From Patescibacteria group bacterium (GTDB lineage Bacteria > Patescibacteriota > Gracilibacteria > UBA1369): 33,797 bases of DNA. The notes beneath the pieces were generated by a model. The model ran no database searches and was not told the DNA's origin. It saw only the letters and a program-made list of their open reading frames with translations. The stretch is taken from assembly GCA_963169815.1 (NCBI GenBank), contig CAUJDC010000003.1:1-33797 (forward strand). The letters run 5' to 3'. Shown in pieces: positions 1 to 7,993 of this stretch (positions are counted from its first letter, which is position 1; each line of letters opens with the position of its first letter). Made by a program: the position numbers and the translations under genes.

Positions 1-1
1 T

Positions 2-190
2 TTGGAGAGAGACGAGCGTAGGATTAATGGCAAAGATGTATATGATGTCGATAAGACTTTTATTGAAGCGCTGAAGTTTGGTATGCCGCCGGCTGGGGGG
101 AATGCTCTGGGTGTGGACAGATTGATTATGCTGATTTTGGGACAATCGGATATTAGAAATGTGCTATTATTCCCACACAGGGATTTGTAA
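2..190 (+). CDS. C-terminal fragment of class II lysyl-tRNA synthetase-like protein, possibly EF-P beta-lysyltransferase (EpmA/PoxA/GenX)-like; truncated at window start
   Basis: Motif 3-like 'GMPPAGGNALGVDRLIMLILGQSDIRNVLLFPHRDL', ending as LysRS/EpmA proteins do; next gene is efp. Confidence 0.75.
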   Translation: MERDERRINGKDVYDVDKTFIEALKFGMPPAGGNALGVDRLIMLILGQSDIRNVLLFPHRDL

Positions 191-251
191 ATTGGCTTGC
201 CTAAGACTTAGAGGACGGCTAGACTGTGGCCGCATTACGTAATCTTTATTT

Positions 252-812
252 ATGAATACATCTGATTTTACCAAAGGGGCGGCTATTAAATATAATGGCG
301 AAACCTGTCTGATTCTGAGTTATGAGTTTGTTAACCCAGGTAAGGGCTCAGCTTTTACGAGAACAAAATTAAAAAATGCCAAGAGCGGCAAAATGTTTGA
401 AGTGAGCTTTAGAAGCGGTGAAACTGTGGAAGAGGCCAATGTTGAATATCGTCCATGCCAATACCTTTTCAATGACGGTACAGACATGTCTTTTATGGAT
501 AATAGCACTTACGAACAGTTCACTTTACCAATTGAAAATATTGGTGAGATGAAGGACTACATTATTGATGGCAGCGAGGTAAAAGTGGTGTTTATCGATG
601 GGGCTCCATTCACGATTCAACTTCCGCCAAAACTCAATTTCAAGGTAGTTGAAGCTCCGCCAGGGGATAAGGGTGATACCGCGACTGGCGGGTCAAAGCA
701 GGTTATTGTTGAAACTGGAGCCAAAGTTAACGTTCCTCTTTTCATCAAAGAAGGTGATATTATTCGTGTGAATACTGATACTGGAGAATATGTGGAAAGA
801 GTGGCTCAATAA
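252..812 (+). CDS. efp: Translation elongation factor P
   Basis: Full-length 186 aa with the EF-P loop 'FVNPGKGSAFTRTKLKN', 'YLFNDGTDMSFMDNSTYEQF' and C-terminal 'VNTDTGEYVERV'. Confidence 0.96.
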   Translation: MNTSDFTKGAAIKYNGETCLILSYEFVNPGKGSAFTRTKLKNAKSGKMFEVSFRSGETVEEANVEYRPCQYLFNDGTDMSFMDNSTYEQFTLPIENIGEMKDYIIDGSEVKVVFIDGAPFTIQLPPKLNFKVVEAPPGDKGDTATGGSKQVIVETGAKVNVPLFIKEGDIIRVNTDTGEYVERVAQ

Positions 813-821
813 GCCGTTCCA

Positions 822-830
822 TGCTATAAT
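822..830 (+). promoter_or_regulatory. Extended -10 promoter element (TGcTATAAT) upstream of the 858 CDS
   Basis: tgctataat at 822-830, 27 nt before the ATG at 858; -35 weak. Confidence 0.5.
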
Positions 831-857
831 GTAGGGATTTCCAAAGAATCACTATAT

Positions 858-3101
858 ATGGCTAAAAGTAACAGCTTTGCAGTAAAAAAATTGTCCTTCG
901 GATTCTTGGCTTTAATTAGCCTTTTTTCCGCTGAATTGGTAGTTTTGGAGGGGACGGCCAGACTGCTTAGCGCCGGTCTTTTGGTTTGGATACCAGCAAT
1001 ACTCTTGGCGGTTGGATTGGCGGGAATAGTTAATTTCTTGACTGACCTTGTACTGAGCAGGAAGTTAAATTCAACTCAGAGTTTGATGGTGACCTTATTG
1101 ATTGTACTTGGCTTGGTGGCTGTTACGTTTAATTTTAAAGAAAATATTGTCGCTTATTTGCTAGTGTCTCTAACTGTGGCGAGATTTAGTTTGGTGGTTT
1201 TTGATACTTCAATTAATAATCTCTCTTCAAGTTATGTGAATAACCGTTTGAGTAAAGAGCTCAATCCTTATATTCACACGATGATTGATTTGGCAATCTT
1301 ACTGGCCAGTGCAGTAGTTTTTGGACTGGCTTTCTTCCGTATTGCTTATGATCCGATGTGGGTGTTGTTTGTGGCAATTATCATCATGGTGGTGCTACTT
1401 CTGATTATCGATAGAACTTTGGAACCGATGAACGCTCAGATGGTGGAGAAAAATCCGATTAAAAGACATTTGGGCGAAAGTTTCCAGTATGTCTTTAAAG
1501 AGTCCAAGTTGTTTCACCAATTGGCCTGGATATCTGGCCTACTCGGAGCGGTTTCTGTGATTTTTGTGTATGTATATAATGATGTGTTTTCAGAATATTT
1601 TATGGGACGGGACTTGGTACAATTTCTGGCTGCCGTAAACATGATTGCTGTAATGGCTAGATTATTATTTGATCTGTTCTTGATAAAAAGTCTGGTCAAA
1701 CGTTTTGGTGTGGCAAATTTGATTTTAGTTTATCCATGGTTAATGTTTTTGACGGTCTTCGGCTTGCTGGCCTTTACCAATAGTTTGGAGCTGGCAACAG
1801 TGATGTTTATTTTCCATATTTTCTCTTATTATTCTTATTTCACTTTTTCTACTAAGGCGATTCTCGAATTGGCGCCAAAACAAATCAGTCAAGAAATTTA
1901 TTTCATTGTGAAGGGTATTATGCCGGCGCTATTCACGCTTTTGGCCGCAGGCACGATGTGGATACTCAATATGTATTTTGAAAACAATTCTGTGTTTATT
2001 GTAGCTCTGATGCTGATCGTACTTGGTCTCAGTTTGATCATTGGAGTGAAAATAAAGAAACAGTTTCAACTACAATTGTTATCATCTTTGGACTCAAAAG
2101 ATTTGAGTATTAAGGAAGTTGCAGTTGATCTGGCAGGAGAGAAAGTTCAGAAAGATAAAGCGGAACAAGTGCTTCGTTCAATGCTGATTAATGATGATTT
2201 GTCTCCAGAATTGCGACGTAGAGTTTTAACTAGTTTAGTGGAAATTGGTAATCCAAATTCGATTAGAGAAATTCTGATTATTATTGAAAAAGAAAATAAT
2301 ATCCGCTTGCGTTTCCATGCTTTGCAGGCGGCTAATTTGCTACTTTCTAGAGTGGATAAAAAGGATTGGGATAATCTGACTGTAACTAAGCTTTTGATGA
2401 TTGAAACTTTCAATAAAGTTTATGAAGAAGATTTGCCGATTGCCGTGAAAATTGAAATTAATAATGCACTGAAAATTTTTGGATTTGATGTGCTGCTGGA
2501 TTTTTATAAGAGACATTTTGCCAATAGTAATGATTTGATTAAGGCGAGTATCATTGAGGCGATGGCGGTTGCTGATGATAGAGGACTGATTACTTTACTT
2601 GAGCCTTATTTGAATAGTCATGATTTGGGTATTAAAACTGCGGCAATTGGTGGGCTCTGGAGATTTAAAGAAATGCGTGATCGATTGTCTCGAGAAATGG
2701 TTGGCGTTTTCTCTGTTAAAGATTCTGCGCATCAAGTGGCTGCGCTCAAAATGATTAGCCAAATGCAAATGAAGAACATGGACAACTATGTACTGGATTT
2801 AATTGCAGTGGCTGATGACAAGGTTTCATCGTTGGCTATTATTACTGCTATTAATTTGGGCAGAAAAAGCGCTATTAAAGTACTGACTAGAAAATTGATG
2901 AAGTCGATAATGCTGGCTAATAATGATTTGATTGAATATGTTTTTGGTAAATTCTATCTTCTTAATGCGCACAATCAGGAAATCTTTATTCGTGAATTAC
3001 GTGCTTTGAATAGTCCGAGTTTTGAAATGCTTAGAGACTCTTTTAATAACTCTGAAAAGTACTTCGATTTAGCTTTGACCAATCTCTTTACAATAGACTA
3101 G
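858..3101 (+). CDS. Polytopic (about 12 TM) MFS/nucleotide-transporter-like membrane protein with C-terminal HEAT-like repeat domain
   Basis: About 400 aa of hydrophobic helices, then about 330 aa of helical-repeat sequence ('LSPELRRRVLTSLVEIGNPNSIREILIIIEKENNIRLRFHALQAANLLL'). Confidence 0.7.
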   Translation: MAKSNSFAVKKLSFGFLALISLFSAELVVLEGTARLLSAGLLVWIPAILLAVGLAGIVNFLTDLVLSRKLNSTQSLMVTLLIVLGLVAVTFNFKENIVAYLLVSLTVARFSLVVFDTSINNLSSSYVNNRLSKELNPYIHTMIDLAILLASAVVFGLAFFRIAYDPMWVLFVAIIIMVVLLLIIDRTLEPMNAQMVEKNPIKRHLGESFQYVFKESKLFHQLAWISGLLGAVSVIFVYVYNDVFSEYFMGRDLVQFLAAVNMIAVMARLLFDLFLIKSLVKRFGVANLILVYPWLMFLTVFGLLAFTNSLELATVMFIFHIFSYYSYFTFSTKAILELAPKQISQEIYFIVKGIMPALFTLLAAGTMWILNMYFENNSVFIVALMLIVLGLSLIIGVKIKKQFQLQLLSSLDSKDLSIKEVAVDLAGEKVQKDKAEQVLRSMLINDDLSPELRRRVLTSLVEIGNPNSIREILIIIEKENNIRLRFHALQAANLLLSRVDKKDWDNLTVTKLLMIETFNKVYEEDLPIAVKIEINNALKIFGFDVLLDFYKRHFANSNDLIKASIIEAMAVADDRGLITLLEPYLNSHDLGIKTAAIGGLWRFKEMRDRLSREMVGVFSVKDSAHQVAALKMISQMQMKNMDNYVLDLIAVADDKVSSLAIITAINLGRKSAIKVLTRKLMKSIMLANNDLIEYVFGKFYLLNAHNQEIFIRELRALNSPSFEMLRDSFNNSEKYFDLALTNLFTID

Positions 3102-3115
3102 AAACATTGTAAAGT
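3087..3115 (+). promoter_or_regulatory. ssrA: Possible tmRNA promoter (TTTACA-17-TAAAGT)
   Basis: tttaca 3087-3092, 17-nt spacer, taaagt 3110-3115; predicted start close to the mature 5' end at 3124; overlaps inverted repeat 3086-3114. Confidence 0.35.
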
Positions 3116-3123
3116 TCTGATAT

Positions 3124-3535
3124 GGGGATGTTACGGCATTCGACATAAATGTTCTTTCACAAATGGCAATCACGGGATGGTGTCGTCTCCCGTCAGATCC
3201 GTCGACACAAACCTAACTGCAAGCGAAAGACTTGCTAATGCGATCAGAGCTGAACAAGCTCCTGCTTTGGCTTTTGCCTAAAGCTCGCTAAAATCCTCGG
3301 ACTTTCAACTCTGAGGTCGTAAACTGAATGACTCCGCTAATTCAGAGCTTATGTCACTTAGCGGGACTGATTAAGCTGGTTTGGCGTTTTGAAGCTTAAT
3401 CTGTATCACCAAAACCAGGCGAAAGGAGCTTTTGGTCACATTTCTATTCCGTTCGCCTAACTAAACGTGACTATGATTGTAGAAGTTTGTCAGAGATTTT
3501 TATGGACCTGGGTTCGACTCCCAGCATCTCCACCA
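3124..3535 (+). ncRNA. ssrA: transfer-messenger RNA (tmRNA)
   Basis: 5' GGGGATG pairs with 3' CATCTCC (7 bp, one GU), followed by ACCA; T-arm 'GGACCTGGGTTCGACTCCCAG'; 5' 'GGGGATGTTACGGCATTCGACA' typical of tmRNA; internal tag ORF 3219-3281. Confidence 0.95.
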
Positions 3536-3700
3536 AAGAATTTTTCTCTTTTGGATTTTTTTGCGTCACTGCATAAAACTCATTTCAAGCCGTATCATTT
3601 ATACTATCTTGAAATAATTTTTATTGGTTCCTTAAAAAATCTCAAAATACAAAATTTCTTATAACAAAAAGATCTTGAAATTTTAATGAGGATTTTTTTA

Positions 3701-3860
3701 GCGAAAACGAAACGGCCCCTGCCAAGATGGTTGTGGATCGCAGTGAAAAACTGATTTAGAATGACACTTCGCGCATGATGTCGTCAGTATTAGGGTTTCT
3801 AAAGGAAGGCGCTCAACTTTTGGCTGAGGAGTTTCTCTGTTGAGTGTCTGCTGATTATTA
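3701..3860 (+). ncRNA. Candidate structured intergenic RNA or 5' leader, unknown class
   Basis: GTCAGTA 3783-3789 can pair with TGCTGAT 3849-3855, stacked directly on GGCGCTCAAC 3808-3817 with GTTGAGTGTC 3839-3848; further small hairpins upstream; no ORF. Confidence 0.3.
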
Positions 3861-3898
3861 TATATAGTGGCTTTGCTTAAAAATAAATTATAACAAAT

Positions 3899-4873
3899 AT
3901 GAAAAATTTAGCGCGGATTGTTGCTTTTGGGGTGCTGATGGCTACTTTTGGTATGAATGTCTGGGCTGCTGACTTTACAGATGTTCCAAGTTCGCACGTT
4001 AATTACAAAGCTATTATGGACCTCAAAACGAGAGGCATTATTGGAGGTTACCCAGATGGAAGTTTTAAACCCGATCAAGTTGTGAATCGTGTGGAAGCAC
4101 TGAAAATTATCTTGGGTGCGGCGAAGATTCAAGTAACCACAGATGCGGCTATGGGATTTGCTGGATTCAGTGATGTTGATGGTAGCCAATGGTATGCACC
4201 ATATCTCAGAAAGGCAATGGCACTTGGAATCGTAGAAGGATATCCAGATGCTACTTTCCGCCCAACTCAAGCGGTTAATTTGGTGGAAAATCTGAAAATT
4301 TTGATTAACGCAGAAAAAATTGATGTTTCAAAATTAACAGTTAGCGCTGATCCCTTTGCTGACGCATCAAAAGATCAATGGTATGCCAAATTTGTGAAAT
4401 ATGCTAAAGACAAAATGTTGGTAGAGCCAGATTCAACAAATAAGATTTACCCTGCACAAGGCATGACTAGAGCTAAATTAGCTGAAACAGTTTATAGATT
4501 GTTATGGGTTCAAGAAAAGGGATTGGATTTTTATGGGCAAGTTAAAGAGGATGGAACAGGTAGTTCTGTACCAAGTGGCCAAACTCCTGGCAGAGATGAA
4601 ACTTTGCAGGTTAATATTAATAATATGAAATTCACTTTGGCGGAGATGACTATTCCTCAGGGCGCGACCGTTAGATGGACAAATGCTGATTCGGTACCTC
4701 ACACTGTTACTTCTACAAGTGGCGCTGAACTTAACAGTGCCAGTTTAGATAATAGTGATACTTACGAACATGTTTTCAGTACGCTTGGAACTTTTGAATA
4801 TCAATGTTCACTTCATCCTTCAATGAAAGGAAAAATTATTGTTAAGCCAGCAGAACAGGTCCCAACTATTTAA
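3899..4873 (+). CDS. Secreted protein with SLH (S-layer homology) domains and C-terminal plastocyanin/amicyanin-like cupredoxin domain
   Basis: Signal peptide; SLH repeats ('FTDVPSSHVNYKAIMDLKTRGIIGGYPDGSFKPDQVVNRVEALKIIL'); cupredoxin 'VPHTVTS...FEYQCSLHPSMKGKIIV' with His, Cys-His-Met ligand pattern. Confidence 0.92.
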   Translation: MKNLARIVAFGVLMATFGMNVWAADFTDVPSSHVNYKAIMDLKTRGIIGGYPDGSFKPDQVVNRVEALKIILGAAKIQVTTDAAMGFAGFSDVDGSQWYAPYLRKAMALGIVEGYPDATFRPTQAVNLVENLKILINAEKIDVSKLTVSADPFADASKDQWYAKFVKYAKDKMLVEPDSTNKIYPAQGMTRAKLAETVYRLLWVQEKGLDFYGQVKEDGTGSSVPSGQTPGRDETLQVNINNMKFTLAEMTIPQGATVRWTNADSVPHTVTSTSGAELNSASLDNSDTYEHVFSTLGTFEYQCSLHPSMKGKIIVKPAEQVPTI

Positions 4874-5012
4874 ATGATTTTAAAATGCCCGGTGCGTTTT
4901 GTGGGTAGCAGCTTATTGTGTTGCAGAATGATTTTTGTTAAAAGTCAAATTAAATGGATTAATTAATATCTGAAGCTACTGTATAGGCTTAAATGCAGAA
5001 TTTATTTTTCCT

Positions 5013-5375
5013 ATGAAAAAACCAAGAGAATATCGAGTGGATGAGACCGAAGCTAATTATAAAAAATACCTTGCTGAATATAAAGGTGGTTGCCCATTTT
5101 GTTTAACTGATGGTCATACTAGAAAAATAGTAAAAGAGTATAAGAATTGGTATATAACGGAAAATGTCTATCCATATGATAGATATTACTCTATTTCACA
5201 TATGCTCATTCCTAAAAAACACTTAGTGTTTTTATGGGAATTAAATGAAGAAGAGATGAAAGAGTTTTTGGAGATTAAGAAAGAGTTGGCAAGTCTGGGT
5301 TACGAAGAAATATTAGAAAATTTACCAAGTATGAAAACTCAACTTCATTTTCATCAACATTTGTTGGCTTATTAA
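5013..5375 (+). CDS. HIT-like protein (histidine triad)
   Basis: N-terminal CPFC and C-terminal 'LHFHQHLL' matching the H-x-H-x-H-x-x triad. Confidence 0.7.
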   Translation: MKKPREYRVDETEANYKKYLAEYKGGCPFCLTDGHTRKIVKEYKNWYITENVYPYDRYYSISHMLIPKKHLVFLWELNEEEMKEFLEIKKELASLGYEEILENLPSMKTQLHFHQHLLAY

Positions 5376-5403
5376 GGACCTTTTAAAGCCGAGTGATCTC
5401 AGG

Positions 5404-5409
5404 TATAAT
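5404..5409 (+). promoter_or_regulatory. -10 element (TATAAT) positioned for a leaderless or near-leaderless transcript
   Basis: TATAAT ends 8 nt before the ATG at 5417. Confidence 0.4.
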
Positions 5410-5416
5410 GGTATAT

Positions 5417-5914
5417 ATGGATAAAAATCCACAAAATAAGGCACGAGAAATTGATGCTCATGCAGCTAGTCTTGAAGGTACTAATCCTTCTATAGTTATT
5501 GGCCAGCAGAAAGAAATTCTTGCAGAAAATGGACGAAAAATGGAAACAGGACCAATCTTCGGGGATTTAAAGCTTGCTCAGAAAATGCAAAGGCTGGAAC
5601 TACATCTGGTGGATTTTGAGGAACAGTTTGTGCGTGGCGGTGGAAAAGGCGGCCAGAAAATCAATAAGTCCAGTAATGCGGTTTGGCTGAGACACAAGCC
5701 GACTGGGTTAGATGTAAAGGTTCAGAAATTCCGCGAGCTTTGGGGGAACAGATTATCTGCTTATCGTTTATTGGTTGATAAGATTGAGGACTTACGCTTG
5801 GGAAAAGATTCCAGCAAAAATAAAGAATTGGCTAAAATTCGTAAACAAAAAAATCGTCGTAAGCGAAAAACTAAATCAAAGCTCGAGCTTGAGACGATGA
5901 CTAAGCAGTTTTAA
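5417..5914 (+). CDS. GGQ-domain release factor-like / ribosome rescue protein (ArfB/C12orf65-like)
   Basis: 'FVRGGGKGGQKINKSSNAVWLRHKPTGLDVKVQKFRELWGNRLSAYRLL' plus Lys/Arg-rich C-terminal tail; start revised from 5393 to ATG 5417. Confidence 0.85.
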   Translation: MDKNPQNKAREIDAHAASLEGTNPSIVIGQQKEILAENGRKMETGPIFGDLKLAQKMQRLELHLVDFEEQFVRGGGKGGQKINKSSNAVWLRHKPTGLDVKVQKFRELWGNRLSAYRLLVDKIEDLRLGKDSSKNKELAKIRKQKNRRKRKTKSKLELETMTKQF

Positions 5915-6739
5915 CTGAGTTTTCATTTCATTACGATTGTCTGTGCGCATTGCTTCTCCGAGTGAAGTAGAGATTTTTTGCATTTCAGTTGAACCTAGTA
6001 AACTAATCTTGGAATTGATTTGATTGAAAGTTTTTTGATCAAATAATGAATCTGAACTGAGCTCTTTGGTGGCAAAGTCCATCAAGTCCATGTACGTACT
6101 TTGTCTGTCGGAAGCTACTGTTTTCTGATGCTCATTGGCCAAATGCTTAGCAGCGAAACGTGTTTCAGTTTTTGATTGTGAGTGTCCTAAAATTGACATT
6201 AATATCCAAAACAAAATGACCATGCCAATTGCTCCGCCGAAAGTGAAATAGGGTAAAACTGGTACAATATTGTGAGTTTCTACTTTGGGGCATTCTGTCT
6301 GATTTGGCTCGATTGGATTGATGGTAGGGCAGTTGCTAGCCTCGATGGGTTGTTTTGGTGTAGTTGGAATAGCTGGACGTGTAGTGGTAGGAGTTGGTCT
6401 GGTTATCACTGGCTTGGTCGGCGTAACTGTAATTGTCGTATCTGTAGTATCTGTGGCGCCATTGTTGGCTGGCTGCTCGACTGGCTGTTCGGCTGGTTGT
6501 TCGACTGGCTGTTCGGCTGGTTGCTCGACTGGCGTGACGGTTGTTGATGGTCCTGAGAGGATGGCGGGATTGTAGAGGACAGGATTTTCTAGAGAGTTAG
6601 GGTCAGTATTGGTTGTAGTCGTAATACCGTTATCGATAGGCGGACGTGTAATATTGGTTGATTGAGCGAAAGCTAAATAACTCAAAGATAGGGTAGATAT
6701 GACTAGTGCCGAAGAGAGGGTTAGTGTGAGCTTGTTCAT
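5876..6739 (-). CDS. Secreted/membrane protein with Pro/Thr-rich repeat linker, one internal TM and a C-terminal cytoplasmic helical domain
   Basis: Signal-like 'MNKLTLTLSSALVISTLSLSYLAFAQ', (PVEQPAEQ)n, TM 'FGGAIGMVILFWILMSILG'; start revised to internal Met. Confidence 0.7.
   Translation of the reverse strand: MNKLTLTLSSALVISTLSLSYLAFAQSTNITRPPIDNGITTTTNTDPNSLENPVLYNPAILSGPSTTVTPVEQPAEQPVEQPAEQPVEQPANNGATDTTDTTITVTPTKPVITRPTPTTTRPAIPTTPKQPIEASNCPTINPIEPNQTECPKVETHNIVPVLPYFTFGGAIGMVILFWILMSILGHSQSKTETRFAAKHLANEHQKTVASDRQSTYMDLMDFATKELSSDSLFDQKTFNQINSKISLLGSTEMQKISTSLGEAMRTDNRNEMKTQLKLLSHRLKLEL
6469..6534 (-). repeat. Coding tandem repeat, 24-nt unit (8 aa, PVEQPAEQ)
   Basis: About 2.7 copies of a ggctggttgttcgactggctgttc-type unit. 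Confidence 0.85.
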
Positions 6740-6740
6740 G

Positions 6741-7262
6741 TTATTTGAGGTTGGAGATTTCCATATCCTGTCTAATTGCTTCAAGTAGGTCCTGTTTGTT
6801 TTGGAGATACTCTGGACTGAGAGCCATTTCTTTTGCTTCTTTTGTGGCAAAGCGTGTTTCAGCTAATTCCATTAATTCTTTGGAGAGATTGTCTTTAAGT
6901 TCTTTTACCTCTTCATTGGAGACTAGGTCTACTTTGATTTCGATGCGGGTCCATTCGTTGTCGAAGTTTTCGAAAGTTTTTAGGTTGCTATTGTTAGCTT
7001 TCTTGGTGATAAAGTTTTCTAAAGAAGCTAATTCCGAAATGAATTGAGAATAAATTTCTTGTTTGAGGACGAAAGCCTTTTCCCTTTTTGCTCTAGAAAG
7101 TTCAGTCTGTTCTCTTCTTTCTTCACGGCGAATATCCATGTGACGGATCAGGAAAGAGGTGAAAATAGTGATAAAAGTACCGACAAAGAGACCAATAACC
7201 CCAATTACTGCCCCCAGGACTTGGCCTAATGCTTCTGGATCTCGCGCAATTTGATCGAACAT
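6741..7262 (-). CDS. Membrane protein with one N-terminal TM and a long coiled-coil-like helical region
   Basis: 'LGQVLGAVIGVIGLFVGTFITIFTSFLI' then a charged helical region; ends 1 nt before the next start on the same strand. Confidence 0.65.
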   Translation of the reverse strand: MFDQIARDPEALGQVLGAVIGVIGLFVGTFITIFTSFLIRHMDIRREERREQTELSRAKREKAFVLKQEIYSQFISELASLENFITKKANNSNLKTFENFDNEWTRIEIKVDLVSNEEVKELKDNLSKELMELAETRFATKEAKEMALSPEYLQNKQDLLEAIRQDMEISNLK

Positions 7263-7290
7263 GAAGATTTTAGTTAATTTTTCTGTAATG

Positions 7291-7322
7291 TAGCATGCTT
7301 TTTTAGATTATAAAAGATGCTA
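7291..7322. repeat. Imperfect inverted repeat in divergent intergenic region
   Basis: tagcat-g-ctttt / aaaag-atgcta: 11 bp with one bulged G. Confidence 0.5.
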
Positions 7323-7401
7323 AGACAAAGAGGTACTAGAAAACCCTTTGAAATAGAGCAAATTAAAAAGCCGTTAAGCGCAATAACCAGCCATATGACT
7401 A

Positions 7402-7430
7402 TTGACATTACTAGTTATTTCTGTTTTAAT
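7402..7430 (+). promoter_or_regulatory. Sigma-70-type promoter TTGACA-17-TTTAAT for the sigma factor gene
   Basis: TTGACA 7402-7407, 17-nt spacer, TTTAAT 7425-7430, ATG at 7453. Confidence 0.65.
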
Positions 7431-7452
7431 TAACCCTCTCCAAAATTTAACC

Positions 7453-7992
7453 ATGAAGAAGGGCTTAGAACAAGAAAATCAACTGGTAGAAGAGGCCAAG
7501 CAGGACTCAAGTAAATTTGGTTTGTTGTATGACAAATACGTCGACCAGATTTACCGCTATGTCATGCGTCGTGTTAATGACGTTGAAGTGGCCGAAGACC
7601 TGGTCAGCCAAACCTTTTTTGATGCTTTGAGCCATCTCTCGAGTTATCAGTTTAAAGGTTACCCTTTTTCTGCCTGGTTATATAAAATTGCGCATAATAA
7701 TGTTCTCAAATGGTACAGAGTGAACAACCGTGTCCAAAAGATTGATCTGGAAGAAATTGCCGAGCTAAAAAGTGATGAGAATATTGTAGATGGTTTGCAC
7801 GCCCAGTCTGAAGCAGAAGCTGTTAAGGCGGCCATGTTCAAACTAGATCCCGAAGATAGGGAATTGATCAGGCTAAAGTATTTTGAAGAAGTTTCCAATA
7901 TAGAAATTGCAGAGATTATGGGGATTTCGGCCAATAATGTGGGGGTCAAACTGTATAGGGCTTTAAAAGAATTAAAACAATTAATGAATTGA
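7453..7992 (+). CDS. ECF-type RNA polymerase sigma factor (sigma-70 family)
   Basis: Region 2 'YDKYVDQIYRYVMRRVNDVEVAEDLVSQTFFDAL...FSAWLYKIAHNNVLKWYR' and region 4 'LDPEDRELIRLKYFEEVSNIEIAEIMGISANNVGVKLYRALKELKQLM'; ORF-track start TTG 7402 is the -35 element. Confidence 0.93.
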   Translation: MKKGLEQENQLVEEAKQDSSKFGLLYDKYVDQIYRYVMRRVNDVEVAEDLVSQTFFDALSHLSSYQFKGYPFSAWLYKIAHNNVLKWYRVNNRVQKIDLEEIAELKSDENIVDGLHAQSEAEAVKAAMFKLDPEDRELIRLKYFEEVSNIEIAEIMGISANNVGVKLYRALKELKQLMN

Positions 7993-7993
7993 G

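Noticed and set aside
3467-3664. ORF 3467..3664 (65 aa)
   Set aside because: Begins inside the tmRNA 3' domain; non-coding composition.
3701-3860. Assignment as RNase P RNA, 6S RNA or SRP RNA
   Set aside because: None of the conserved core sequences I know for these (e.g. RNase P GAGGAAAGUC, SRP GGUCAGGUCCGGAAGGAAGCAGCC) are present; left as unknown class.
6469-6534. Short direct repeats as a possible CRISPR
   Set aside because: Contiguous 24-nt in-frame coding repeats without spacers; no cas genes in the window.
6272-6575. Plus-strand ORFs with DWLFGWLFDWLFGW / GCSTGCSAGCSTG repeats
   Set aside because: Antisense shadow of the PVEQPAEQ coding repeat in the minus-strand gene; no start context or family.
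7402-7452. N-terminal extension of the sigma factor ORF from TTG 7402
   Set aside because: The TTG lies in the putative -35 hexamer TTGACA; ATG 7453 starts the recognisable protein.
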